A DNA stretch of 64,000 bases from Micromonospora halophytica (lineage in GTDB: Bacteria > Actinomycetota > Actinomycetes > Mycobacteriales > Micromonosporaceae): the NCBI RefSeq assembly GCF_900090245.1, contig NZ_FMDN01000004.1, positions 297,829 to 361,828 on the forward strand. The letters are read 5' to 3'. How positions within the stretch are numbered: position 1 is the first letter of the stretch; each line of letters starts with the position of its first letter. Positions 16,897-25,179 of the stretch are shown here, piece by piece. Made by a program: the position numbers and the translations under genes. Below the pieces are notes generated by a model. The model did no database searches and was not told the DNA's origin. It saw nothing but the letters and a program-made list of their open reading frames with translations.

Positions 16897-19134
16897 TCAG
16901 CGCCGCCCGGGGGTGAGCCGGACCCGGCGCAGCAGCTGCGCGTTGAGCGCCACCACGATCGTGGAGGCGGACATCAGCACCGCCCCGACGGCGGGGCTGA
17001 GCGCGACGCCGGCCCAGGCGAGCGCCCCGGCCGCGAGCGGGATCGCCACCACGTTGTACCCGGCGGCCCAGGCCAGGTTCTGGACCATTTTCCGGTACGA
17101 CGCCCGGGACAGCCGGATCACACCGGTGACGCCGCGCGGGTCGGAGGAGGCGAGCACCACCCCGGCGGACTCGATCGCCACGTCGGTGCCGGCGCCGATG
17201 GCCACCCCGACGTCGGCGCGGGCCAGGGCGGGCGCGTCGTTGACGCCGTCGCCGACCATCGCCACGGTCAGCCCTCGGGCCTGCAGGTCGGCCACCGCCC
17301 GGTCCTTGTCGGCGGGCAGCACCTCGGCGAAGACCTCGTCCACCCCGGGGCGGAAGTCCAGGTCGGCGGCGACCGCCTCGGCGACCGGCCGGGCGTCACC
17401 GGTGATCATGACGATCTTCCGTACCCCTTGTCCGCGCAGCTCGGCGATCGCCGCGCGGGCCTCGGGGCGTACCTGGTCCGCCAGGGCGAACGCGCCGACC
17501 GCCGTCGGCCGGCCGGCCGGTGGCAGCCGGAGCAGGTGCAGCACCGCCGCGCCCCGACGGGACCATCCCTCGGTCGCCGCGACCAGGGACTGCGGCACGC
17601 TCACGTCGAGTTCACGCAGCAGCGCCGGGCCGCCGACGGCGTACGCCTCGCCCCGCACCACGGCGCGGACGCCGCGCCCGGTCATCGAGCGGAAGTCGCG
17701 GGCGGCCGGGACGGGGCCACGCGCCTCGGCGGCGGTGACGATCGCCCGGGCCAGCGGATGTTCGCTGTCGGCCTCCACCGCGGCGGCGATCCGCAGCGCG
17801 TCGTCCTCGTCGAGGCCGCCGGCCCCGAGGACTGCGGTGACGGTGTGCGCGCCCATGGTCAGGGTGCCGGTCTTGTCGAACAGGACGGCGTCGACGGTGC
17901 GCATCCGCTCCAGGGCCAGCCGGTCCTTGACCAGGATGCCGGCCCGGGCCGACACCGCGGTGGAGAGCGCGATCACCAGCGGGATGGCCAGCCCGAGGGC
18001 GTGCGGGCAGGCGATCACCAGCACCGTCACGGTACGAATCACCGCCTGGTCGACGTCGCCGAACGCCCACCAGCCGACGAAGGTGACCAGCGCCGCGACG
18101 GTCGCGACGTAGAAGAGCATCGCGGCGAACCGGTCGGCGAGCACCTGGGCCCGGCCGCTGGACGCCTGCGCCTGCGCGACGAGCCGGCCGATCCCGGCCA
18201 GCGCGGTGTCCTCGCCGACGGCGTCGACCTCGATCCGCAGCCCCGAGTCGGTGGCGACGGTGCCGGCGACCACCCGGTCCCCCACGCCCCGCGGCACCGG
18301 GCGGGACTCGCCCGTGATCATCGACTCGTCCAGTTCGGCGGTGCCCGCCACGATCCGGCCGTCGGCGGGGACCCGGCCGCCGGAGCGGACCAGGACCACG
18401 TCGCCGATCCCCAGCTCGGCCACCGGCACCGGGCGCACCGCGCCGTCCGGCTCGACCCGCTCGGCGTCGTCGGGGAGCAGGGCGGCCAGCGCGGCCAGCG
18501 CCCCCTGGGCCTGGCCGATCGCCTTCATCTCCTGCCAGTGGCCCAACAGCATGATGGTGACCAGGGCGGCCAGCTCCCACCAGAAGTCCAGGTCGAACGC
18601 GCCGAGGCTGGTCGCCAGCGAGGCGACGTAGGCGACCGTGATCGCCATCGAGATCAGCAGCATCATGCCCGGGGCCCGGTCACGGACCTCGCGGACGCCG
18701 CCGGCCAGGAAGGGCCAGCCGCCGTAGCCGAAGACCACCGTGCCGAGGACCGGGCCGACCCAGGAGATGCCGGGGAAGTCGAGGGTGTAGCCGAACCACC
18801 GCATGACCATGTGGCTGGTCGCCACGATCGGCAGGGTCAGGGCCAGGCTCAGCCAGAACTTGCGGCGGAACTGCTCGGGGTCGTGCCCGGCATGCTTGTC
18901 GTGCCCGTGGCCGCCGGCGTGGCCGTGGTGTCCGACGTGGCCGTGGTCGCCGGGGCGGCCGTGCCCGTCCGCGTGGCCGTGGCCGCCGGTTCCGGCGTGG
19001 GACGCCGCGCCGGGTCCGTGGTGCCCGTCGGACGGGTGGGATCCGGGGGCGTGCGCGTCGTGCGGCGGCGCGGCCACGGCCGGGCCGGGCCTCTCGTGGG
19101 CTCCGTGCGGGTGAGTCGTGCGCTCGTCTGTCAT
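16897..19134 (-). CDS. CopB-type (P1B) heavy-metal P-type ATPase
   Basis: A 745-residue protein. I choose the ATG at 19134 (GGAGG 7 bases upstream) over one at 19143. Residues about 5-85 form a His-rich N-terminal tail (repeated HGH, GHHGH, GGHGHDKHAGHDPEQF) in place of a Cys-type metal domain. About eight membrane helices follow. The metal-site motif is CPH (VIACPHALGLAIPLV), the phosphorylation motif DKTGTLTMG, the TGES loop MITGESRPVPRG, the HP motif SEHPLARAI and the hinge GDGVNDAPALARADVG. CPH with a His-rich tail is the CopB/P1B-3 subgroup, which exports copper or silver. Two CsoR-like palindromes lie in its promoter. Confidence 0.93.
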   Translation of the reverse strand: MTDERTTHPHGAHERPGPAVAAPPHDAHAPGSHPSDGHHGPGAASHAGTGGHGHADGHGRPGDHGHVGHHGHAGGHGHDKHAGHDPEQFRRKFWLSLALTLPIVATSHMVMRWFGYTLDFPGISWVGPVLGTVVFGYGGWPFLAGGVREVRDRAPGMMLLISMAITVAYVASLATSLGAFDLDFWWELAALVTIMLLGHWQEMKAIGQAQGALAALAALLPDDAERVEPDGAVRPVPVAELGIGDVVLVRSGGRVPADGRIVAGTAELDESMITGESRPVPRGVGDRVVAGTVATDSGLRIEVDAVGEDTALAGIGRLVAQAQASSGRAQVLADRFAAMLFYVATVAALVTFVGWWAFGDVDQAVIRTVTVLVIACPHALGLAIPLVIALSTAVSARAGILVKDRLALERMRTVDAVLFDKTGTLTMGAHTVTAVLGAGGLDEDDALRIAAAVEADSEHPLARAIVTAAEARGPVPAARDFRSMTGRGVRAVVRGEAYAVGGPALLRELDVSVPQSLVAATEGWSRRGAAVLHLLRLPPAGRPTAVGAFALADQVRPEARAAIAELRGQGVRKIVMITGDARPVAEAVAADLDFRPGVDEVFAEVLPADKDRAVADLQARGLTVAMVGDGVNDAPALARADVGVAIGAGTDVAIESAGVVLASSDPRGVTGVIRLSRASYRKMVQNLAWAAGYNVVAIPLAAGALAWAGVALSPAVGAVLMSASTIVVALNAQLLRRVRLTPGRR

Positions 19135-19159
19135 GCCGTCCACCTCCGGACCCGACGCT

Positions 19160-19200
19160 ATACCCCCTAGGGGTATGCCGCAAGTACCCCCTGGGGGTAC
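19160..19200 (-). promoter_or_regulatory. Twin CsoR-like operators of the copper ATPase gene
   Basis: Two near-identical 17-bp palindromes, ATACCCCCTAGGGGTAT at 19160-19176 and GTACCCCCTGGGGGTAC at 19184-19200, are 24 bp apart centre to centre. They lie just upstream of the ATPase start. G/C tracts flanked by TA/AT are typical of the Cu(I)-sensing CsoR family. No csoR gene is in this window, so the repressor must be encoded elsewhere. The region to 19366 otherwise holds only the divergent promoter of the CoA-transferase gene. Confidence 0.75.
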
Positions 19201-19366
19201 CCGCCTCCGACCCGGGGCCCGCAGCCCGCGACCTGCGCGCCGTCAGGGCCGACCCACCGGCAGGGCGCTCCCCGGTGAGCCGGCTCACGGACCTCCGGCC
19301 CTGTCCGACGGGACCTCCCCGGCGAGATGCTCCCGTCGGAACACGAGGAACGACGGGCGGAGTGTC

Positions 19367-20599
19367 ATGCGCGTGGTGTCGGAAGCAGAGTTGGCGGCGG
19401 CGTTCGGGCGGCTGCCCGACCGGCCACGGGTGGTGGCCGGCGGCAACCACGCCGCGCCGACGTGGATCCTGAAGGTGCTGGACGCCACCGTCGAGCGGTA
19501 CCGGCTGTACATGCTCAACGCCCCGCACGGCATCCCCGACCGGGACGGCGTCGACTACGAGACCTCCTTCGTCGGCGCCGGCATGCGCGGGCACCCCCGC
19601 CTGTCGTACCTGCCGAGCCGGCTGTCGCTGGTGCCGGCGCTGCTGCGCGACCGGCTGGCGCCCGACGTGGTGCTGCTGCACACCACGGTGCCGCGCGGCG
19701 GCACCCTCAGCCTCGGCGTCGAGGTCAACATCCTGCCGGCGGCGATCGAGGCGGCGCGCGCCCGCGGCGCCCTGGTGGTCGCGCAGGCCAACCGGCAGAT
19801 GCCGGTGACGTACGGCGACGCGGTGCTGCCCCTGGACGCGGTCGACCTGGTGGTGGAGGTCGACGAGCCGCTGCCGGTGCCCGCCGCCGCCGACCACGAC
19901 CCGGTCAGCGCCGCCATCGGCGCCCGGGTGGCCGCCCTCGTGCCCGAGCGGGCCACGCTCCAACTCGGCATCGGCGGCATCCCCGACGCGACCCTGCTGG
20001 CGCTGACCGACCGGCGAGGGCTGCGGATCTGGTCGGAGATGTTCAGCGACGGGGTGCTGGCCCTGGAGAAGGCCGGCGCGCTGGACCCGGACGCCCCGGT
20101 CACCGCCTCCTTCTGCTTCGGCTCCGACGAACTGTACGACTGGGTCGACGGCAACCCACGGGTACGGATGCTGCGCACCGAGCAGACCAACGACCCGGGC
20201 CGGATCGCCCGCAACCCGCGCCTGGTGTCGGTGAACAGCGCGCTGGAGGTGGACCTGTTCGCCCAGGCCAACGCCAGCCGGATCGGCACCCGGGTCTACT
20301 CCGGCTTCGGCGGGCAGACCGACTTCATCGTCGGCGCGCTGCACTCCGAGGGCGGGCAGGCCATCGTCGCGCTGCGGTCCTGGCACCCCAAGGCCGACGT
20401 GTCCACCGTGGTCCCGCTGCTCTCCGGGCCGGTGACGTCGTTCCAGCACAGCGCGATCGTCACCGAGCAGGGGTGCGCGGCGGTGTGGGGTCTGGACTCC
20501 GTCGCGCAGGCGCAGCAGCTGGTCGACCACGCCGCCCACCCGGACGCGCGGGACGGGTTGCGCGAGGCCGGCCGGCGGATGGGGCTGCCGTTGCGCTGA
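19367..20599 (+). CDS. Acetyl-CoA hydrolase / 4-hydroxybutyrate CoA-transferase family protein
   Basis: A 410-residue protein from the ATG at 19367 (GGCGGAG about 5 bases before). It is a family I/Cat1-like CoA-transferase. The N-terminal domain has VVAGGNHAAPTWILKVLDA. The C-terminal domain has LQLGIGGIPDATL (CoA-binding GxGG), the segment IWSEMFSDGVLAL carrying the Glu that forms the CoA thioester, and YSGFGGQTDFIVGA. It moves CoA between short carboxylic acids, or hydrolyses acetyl-CoA. It is the last gene before the ansamycin cluster and points toward it, but a hairpin separates them, so I take it as flanking metabolism. Confidence 0.85.
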   Translation: MRVVSEAELAAAFGRLPDRPRVVAGGNHAAPTWILKVLDATVERYRLYMLNAPHGIPDRDGVDYETSFVGAGMRGHPRLSYLPSRLSLVPALLRDRLAPDVVLLHTTVPRGGTLSLGVEVNILPAAIEAARARGALVVAQANRQMPVTYGDAVLPLDAVDLVVEVDEPLPVPAAADHDPVSAAIGARVAALVPERATLQLGIGGIPDATLLALTDRRGLRIWSEMFSDGVLALEKAGALDPDAPVTASFCFGSDELYDWVDGNPRVRMLRTEQTNDPGRIARNPRLVSVNSALEVDLFAQANASRIGTRVYSGFGGQTDFIVGALHSEGGQAIVALRSWHPKADVSTVVPLLSGPVTSFQHSAIVTEQGCAAVWGLDSVAQAQQLVDHAAHPDARDGLREAGRRMGLPLR

Positions 20600-20681
20600 C
20601 CGGCCACCTCGGCCCGTCGTCGGACGGCCAGCCACGCCGGGGTGAACGGCCCACCATCATCGCCCCCGCCGGGGCCGCACC

Positions 20682-20716
20682 GGGTCGTGCCGGCTCAGTC
20701 TCGACCGGCACGACCC
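20682..20716. terminator. Hairpin terminator at the cluster border
   Basis: A perfect 12-bp stem (20682-20693 with 20705-20716) with an 11-base loop lies between the convergent CoA-transferase gene and the transketolase operon. It is the clear left limit of the ansamycin cluster. Confidence 0.8.
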
Positions 20717-20755
20717 ACGTCCGTCACACACCGTCCCTGGTGTAACGCAGAACAC

Positions 20756-21667
20756 CTAGCGGACGAAGTCGCTGATCGACTCAGCGAGGCTCGCGACGTC
20801 CAGGCCGTGCAGCCGGTCGTGGTCGGCAGCCGTGCCGTAGGCACGCACCTCCTCATCCCGCCGTACCCCGTGCGACCGCAGCCGGTGCGGCACGTCGCCG
20901 AGCGCCTCGGCCACCTCGTGCGCCGAGGTCCCCCGCAGGTACGGCTCGACCACCACCACGTTCGGCCGGGCCTCGGCCACCGCGGCGCGCAGACCGGCGT
21001 GGTCGAACGGCCGGATCGTGGCGGCGTACAGCACCGTCACATCCGCCGTGGACGTCGCGGCGAGCACGTCGTCCAGGACCGGACCGACCGCGACGACCAC
21101 GCCGGCGCTGCCTCGGCGCAGCACGCTGAAGCCGTCGAGGACCGGCGCCGCCTCGCGGTTCGCCTTGTCGGAGAGCCGCAGGTAGACCCGTTCGGTGCTG
21201 GAGAGCGCGTCCCGCATCAGCTTCTCGGCCTCGTCCTCGTGCCCTGGTACGTGCACGGTCCAGCCGGGCACCGTGTCGAACAGCGCGACGTCGCCGGGTG
21301 CCTGATGGGTCCGCCCCCGTGCCAGGTCGTCGTACGAGCCGCCGATGCTGACCAGCACGGCGCCGACGTCCTGGTGTCCGAGGTCGAGCTTGATCTGTTC
21401 GAAGGGCCGTTCGACCAGGAACGGCGTGTAGGTGTGCACCACCGGCCGGAAGCCGTTCAGCGCCAGGCCACCCGCGATCCCGATCATCGCCTGCTCACGG
21501 ATCCCGACGTTGATCACCCGGTCCGGGTACGTGGCCCGCGCCTCGTCGAACGACCACGACGAGATGTCGGCGGTCAGCAGGACCAGCTTGGGATGGGTGG
21601 CCAGCGACTCGATCACCGTGTCGACGAAGACGGACCGCATCATCTTCCTGTCCACCTGGGTGCTCAT
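20756..21667 (-). CDS. rif15b: Transketolase, C-terminal subunit (Rif15b-like)
   Basis: A 303-residue protein holding the pyrimidine-binding and C-terminal domains of a split transketolase. Features are LVLLTADISSWSFDEARA, NVGIREQAMIGIAGGLALNG (the Glu that activates thiamine diphosphate) and a C-terminal VVVEPYLRGTSAHEV. In Amycolatopsis the two-protein Rif15 transketolase puts a two-carbon unit on C-4 of rifamycin SV to give rifamycin L, which the P450 Rif16 turns into rifamycin B. Its start overlaps the stop of the N-terminal subunit gene by four bases (ATGA). The pair and its cluster context make the assignment strong. It is the last gene of the regulator-methyltransferase-transketolase unit. 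Confidence 0.88.
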   Translation of the reverse strand: MSTQVDRKMMRSVFVDTVIESLATHPKLVLLTADISSWSFDEARATYPDRVINVGIREQAMIGIAGGLALNGFRPVVHTYTPFLVERPFEQIKLDLGHQDVGAVLVSIGGSYDDLARGRTHQAPGDVALFDTVPGWTVHVPGHEDEAEKLMRDALSSTERVYLRLSDKANREAAPVLDGFSVLRRGSAGVVVAVGPVLDDVLAATSTADVTVLYAATIRPFDHAGLRAAVAEARPNVVVVEPYLRGTSAHEVAEALGDVPHRLRSHGVRRDEEVRAYGTAADHDRLHGLDVASLAESISDFVR

Positions 21668-22356
21668 GCCGCGCTCCCTTCCCGGGCCTGGCGAATCTCC
21701 GCGACCACGGCGTGCGGCCGTCCGTCGGGTTCCTGAGTCAACGCTCGGTACAGCTCGTCGTTGTCGCGTCCGTCCACCGTGGTGGCACGCCAGCCCTCCA
21801 CCTCGAAGCGCCTGGCGATGCCGTCCGGCCAGCCAAGGCTCGCCGAACGGTTGTCGATCACGATCACGGTGACGCGGTCGAGCGCGAACCGACCGGCGAT
21901 CGCGATGGCCTCGTGGTTGCTGCCCTCGTCGAGCTCGCCGTCGCCGATCAGCACCACGACGCGAGCGCGCCGGCCCTCGGCACGCAGCCCGAGTGCCGCT
22001 CCCACACCGAGCGGCAGCCCGTGGCCGAGCGAGCCGCTGCTGATCTCCACGCCGGGTATCAGCTTTCGGTCGGGGTGGAGACCGAGCGGCGAGCCGAGCT
22101 GCGTCCAGGTGTCGAGGGTCTCCGGGGCGATGAACCCCTTCGCGGCGAGCATCGCGTAGTAGGCCATCGGTCCGTGGCCCTTGGACAGGAAGAACCTGTC
22201 CCGGTCAGGGTCGTCGATGTTCGCCGGCGAGATGTCCAGCACACGGTCGTAGAGGGTCCAGATGGCGTTCAGCGTCGACGCTGCGGCCCACCCGTGCTTC
22301 TCGTCTCCGACCATCCTGCCGAAAAGGCTTCGTAATGTCTCTTCTGTCGTCTGCAT
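21664..22356 (-). CDS. rif15a: Transketolase, N-terminal (TPP-binding) subunit (Rif15a-like)
   Basis: A 230-residue protein carrying the pyrophosphate-binding half of transketolase. The thiamine diphosphate motif is GDGELDEGSNHEAIAIA (GDG-x-N), with catalytic His-containing segments FFLSKGHGPMAYYAML and GSLGHGLPLGVGAALG. It is half the length of housekeeping transketolase and needs the downstream partner. The neighbouring methyltransferase resembles Rif14, so the order rif14-rif15a-rif15b of the rifamycin cluster is kept. The expected reaction is transfer of a two-carbon ketol group to the naphthalene core. Confidence 0.88.
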   Translation of the reverse strand: MQTTEETLRSLFGRMVGDEKHGWAAASTLNAIWTLYDRVLDISPANIDDPDRDRFFLSKGHGPMAYYAMLAAKGFIAPETLDTWTQLGSPLGLHPDRKLIPGVEISSGSLGHGLPLGVGAALGLRAEGRRARVVVLIGDGELDEGSNHEAIAIAGRFALDRVTVIVIDNRSASLGWPDGIARRFEVEGWRATTVDGRDNDELYRALTQEPDGRPHAVVAEIRQAREGSAA

Positions 22357-22408
22357 GACTCCACCTGCAACGTGTCGATGATGGGGAAGAGCGCCGCGCC
22401 CTGGGCGA

Positions 22409-23233
22409 TCAGGCGGGCTTGTGGGCAGTCAGGAGGGCATATCCCAACGCCGGTTCCTCGCTGAATGCGCGGAACCTCGAGAGAGTGAGATCGAACTGCT
22501 CCGCCCCGATGTGCGGCAGCGCCTGTTCGCGCAGGGCCGCGAAGCGCTCCGCCGCCCTGCGCCATGACGGCCGGGTGTGCTTGCTGACGTCCTCGGCCGC
22601 CCCGGGGACGAGCCCGGCCGCGCGGAGCATGGACTGGTACTCGTCAAGTCCGACGACCGACAGGACACCCTTGCTGGCCTGGTTGACACGGGCGGCACCC
22701 GCTTCGTACCCGCCGGCGTCCGGGAGAAGCATGAAGTCAGCTACCGCCAGCCGCCCCCCGGGTCGCAGCACCCTGGCCGCCTGGCGGAGAACGTGAGCGC
22801 GATCCGGCATGTGATGCAGGGACTCCAGCGCCCAGACGATGTCGAACGACTCGTCGGGGAACGGCAGGTCCATCGCATCGGCCAACTGGAATGACAAGCG
22901 GTCGGCCAACCCGGCGGACGCGACGCGCTCGATCGCCCGCTCCACCTGTCGCCCACTGATCGAGACGCCGACGGCCTCGATCTGATACGTCGTGGCGAGC
23001 CTGATGGCCGGCGCGCCGATGCCACAACCGAGATCGAGCAGACGATCGCCGGGTTCGATGGTCAGCAGCCCGGCCAGCTTGTCGGTCAGCCGATTGGCCG
23101 CGTCTTCCACCGACACTTCGTCGGATGGGTCGTCCCAATAGCCGTGGTGCAGGTTTTCGCCCCAGAGCTGGTCGAGCAGATCCGCGAAGGCGTCGTAGCC
23201 GTGGCCGATCTCCTTCGGCGTCGGTTTATTCAC
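22409..23233 (-). CDS. SAM methyltransferase, Rif14-like (copy 1)
   Basis: A 274-residue protein. The second of two tandem GTG codons (23233) is taken as start because GAAAGGA precedes it at proper spacing and the paralogue at 41761-42585 has the same length. The N-terminus is a conserved FADLLDQLWGENLHHGYWDD. Motif I is LLDLGCGIGAPAIRL, and the post-motif is VWALESLHHMPDRAHVL. It groups with the tocopherol/sarcosine-type small-molecule O-methyltransferases. Rif14 methylates the C-27 hydroxyl of the ansa chain. The two copies differ throughout, so at least one may act at another position, for example on the sugar. It lies 32 bases downstream of the regulator gene and 52 bases before rif15a. 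Confidence 0.85.
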   Translation of the reverse strand: MNKPTPKEIGHGYDAFADLLDQLWGENLHHGYWDDPSDEVSVEDAANRLTDKLAGLLTIEPGDRLLDLGCGIGAPAIRLATTYQIEAVGVSISGRQVERAIERVASAGLADRLSFQLADAMDLPFPDESFDIVWALESLHHMPDRAHVLRQAARVLRPGGRLAVADFMLLPDAGGYEAGAARVNQASKGVLSVVGLDEYQSMLRAAGLVPGAAEDVSKHTRPSWRRAAERFAALREQALPHIGAEQFDLTLSRFRAFSEEPALGYALLTAHKPA

Positions 23234-23265
23234 CACAGTCCTTTCATCGTCATTTGTCGTGCCCC

Positions 23266-24558
23266 TCACTCGTGCCGCCATTCCGCCGAGTTCCAACTGG
23301 CCGCCAATTCGACCCGCGAGGCGAGGCTCATCTTCTGGTACACCTTCTTGAGGTGGAAGGCCACCGTGTGTCGAGAGATGAACAGCTGCCTGCCGACCTC
23401 ATTGTTGGTATGACCCTGACTCACCAGCTCCGCGACCGCGAATTCCGTGTTGGTGAGCCCGTGTGGCAACTCACCTTCACGTTCCGCGGCCCGGATCACG
23501 CCGCGGCGCACGCCGAATTCGCGGAGTTTGTTCGCGACGCGGGAGGCATCACGCGCGGCGCCGACCGCGGTGTAGGCGCACAGGGCCGATTCGTAGATGC
23601 GAATTGCGTTCTTCCGTTCGGACCTTCGCTTGGCCAACAATCCAGCCAGATCCTCACGCGCAGACGCCCCACACCATCGATCGGGGTAAATGTTAGCCGC
23701 CTCTGTCAACTTGCCGGGATCATCTTCCAGGAGTCCGGCGGCATGCAGCGCCGCCCCGCGCATGACGCTGAACCCCGGCTGCTCGGCCGACGCGGCGGAG
23801 GCCGCCGTCACCGTTGCGGCCGCGAGGTCGTGGGCGCCCAACTTGCGGGCGGCGCGCACCAGCCACGAAGCCGCCGCCGGCCCCGAGACCAGGAGCTGAC
23901 GAAGAACGAGCTGGTTGGTGACGATTCCCGCAATGAGACCGGCCGCCCTGTCGACCCCACCACGGGCCTCCGCCGCCTGGGCGGTCACCCACGCCCCCGC
24001 AGCCTGCCCGAAGTAGCCCAGCAGGGCTTCACCCGTCAGCTTGTCCACGTACTGCAGGCAGGTTCTCATGTCCGCCCGACGCAGCGCGGCGAGCGCCATC
24101 ACGACATAGCCGGTGGGCAGCAACGACCGGGCGTCACAACACTCCGCGATCCGCAGCCCCGCGCTCACCTCGGCGAGACCCTCGTCGACCCGACCCATGG
24201 TGAACAGCAACTCGCCCCGGATGATGAGCGCCGTCGCCGCACGGGACCGTGACTCGGATTCGCCACTGCCCGTATCGAGCGAGTTGATCGCCCGCCAGGC
24301 GGCCTCGAGATCCCTGGCCTTGGTCAGCAGGGCGACGTGCCAAAAAGGCGTCAGTTCGCAGAAATCATGGCGCTCCTTGCACCTGATCCCGACCGCCGCG
24401 GTTGCGTACTGCAATCCGGCGTCGAGCCGTCCGCTGTACCACGACAAAGCGGAGCGGCGGAAAAGTTGGCCAGTGTCGCATGAGGTCGAAACAAAATCAT
24501 CCGCGCATTCGACGAACGGGTGTTGCGGAAATGGCACCCGGGTCAACAAAGACGTCAA
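23266..24558 (-). CDS. LuxR-family transcriptional regulator (RifZ-like candidate)
   Basis: About 430 residues. The start is uncertain. I favour TTG at 24558, which has GGGGGA 4 bases upstream and lies just after a good -10 element. Residues about 60-350 are Ala/Leu-rich helical repeats like the TPR half of LAL regulators. The last 65 residues are a LuxR helix-turn-helix (LTNTEFAVAELVSQGHTNNE, then RQLFISRHTVAFHLKKVYQK). No Walker A/B ATPase is present, so it is a short form. It is the only regulator seen inside the cluster, and ten boxes resembling the reported RifZ target lie at cluster promoters. I therefore infer it is the pathway activator. It probably shares a transcript with the methyltransferase and transketolase genes. 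Confidence 0.8.
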   Translation of the reverse strand: MTSLLTRVPFPQHPFVECADDFVSTSCDTGQLFRRSALSWYSGRLDAGLQYATAAVGIRCKERHDFCELTPFWHVALLTKARDLEAAWRAINSLDTGSGESESRSRAATALIIRGELLFTMGRVDEGLAEVSAGLRIAECCDARSLLPTGYVVMALAALRRADMRTCLQYVDKLTGEALLGYFGQAAGAWVTAQAAEARGGVDRAAGLIAGIVTNQLVLRQLLVSGPAAASWLVRAARKLGAHDLAAATVTAASAASAEQPGFSVMRGAALHAAGLLEDDPGKLTEAANIYPDRWCGASAREDLAGLLAKRRSERKNAIRIYESALCAYTAVGAARDASRVANKLREFGVRRGVIRAAEREGELPHGLTNTEFAVAELVSQGHTNNEVGRQLFISRHTVAFHLKKVYQKMSLASRVELAASWNSAEWRHE

Positions 24559-24604
24559 GAATCCCCCAGAAATTCCCAGACAATTGCCGTGCCAGCAATT
24601 ACCT

Positions 24605-24610
24605 ATAGTA
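24605..24610 (-). promoter_or_regulatory. Probable -10 element of the LuxR regulator gene
   Basis: TACTAT on the minus strand, in an AT-rich patch (24590-24770) that stands out from the GC-rich surroundings. It is about 47 bases before the proposed TTG start. No cluster box (CTATC-N8-GGATG) is near, so the regulator does not obviously control itself. Confidence 0.45.
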
Positions 24611-24742
24611 GTCAACCCGTCACCGACGATACTACCGGCGCGACTCCGCGTCCAGTGAACTTTGCAAATTTCTTCACGATGGACGTTTTTGCTGGTAGCA
24701 GCTTTGTACACTTGCGGATCTGTGAGAACTGCAACATGCCAG

Positions 24743-24771
24743 TTGACATCACATAGGGGGATTTCTATGAT
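24743..24771 (+). promoter_or_regulatory. Near-consensus housekeeping promoter with no gene
   Basis: TTGACA at 24743-24748 and TATGAT at 24766-24771 are separated by exactly 17 bp, an almost perfect sigma-70 promoter and rare at this GC content. It fires to the right into about 260 bases (24778-25040) where I see no convincing protein. A frame from the ATG at 24769 is Arg-rich and looks like noise. It may make a leader or small RNA, or be left from a lost gene. The stretch 24559-25179 otherwise holds the regulator promoter and the box at 25041. Confidence 0.6.
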
Positions 24772-25040
24772 CGCCCGCTTGCTCAGCACGGTTGCCAACG
24801 CTCGGGAACAGGTGTGGGCAAGGGGGAAGCGCCCGCGACAATACGGTCATCGACCAAGATCGAAGAGCGCCTGCCAGGAATTTCGCTGCCCGCCACGTCG
24901 CAGCGGAACACGCGGCGCAGCGTGGGTGACAGCCACGCCGGGCGGCCGGCGGCGTCCGCGGCGACCTGGGCGTCGTCGCCGCGACATTGGTCTTTACCCG
25001 CGCATTTCTGACGGCGGCCGACGTGCTGTCGCACAGCGCC

Positions 25041-25085
25041 CTATCAGGTCGAGGGATGCCCGCAGCGCCACCTCCGTCCTACTCT
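25041..25085 (+). promoter_or_regulatory. Cluster regulator box and promoter (thioesterase-monooxygenase unit)
   Basis: Box CTATCAGGTCGAGGGATG at 25041-25058 and a -10 element TACTCT at 25080-25085, 21 bp further on. It fits CTACC-N8-GGATG with one change. It drives a leader containing the P450 relic, then the thioesterase and flavin monooxygenase genes. The box and the following 35 bases are closely similar to those at 29593, so one promoter is probably a copy of the other. Confidence 0.75.
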
Positions 25086-25179
25086 CCGAAGCACCGGGCC
25101 GGTCACGGCTCCCCAGGACCGCGCACGTCCGTCTCCGGCAAGCCGAACGCGGGCTTGCCGCAACGGAAGGAATTGGCAC

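Noticed and set aside
16861..19170. A 769-residue plus-strand frame opposite the copper ATPase
   Set aside because: The minus frame has all P-type ATPase motifs; the plus frame is low-complexity.
19367..20599. CoA-transferase gene as part of the ansamycin cluster
   Set aside because: No promoter box, opposite direction and a strong hairpin between; a link through acyl-CoA supply cannot be shown.
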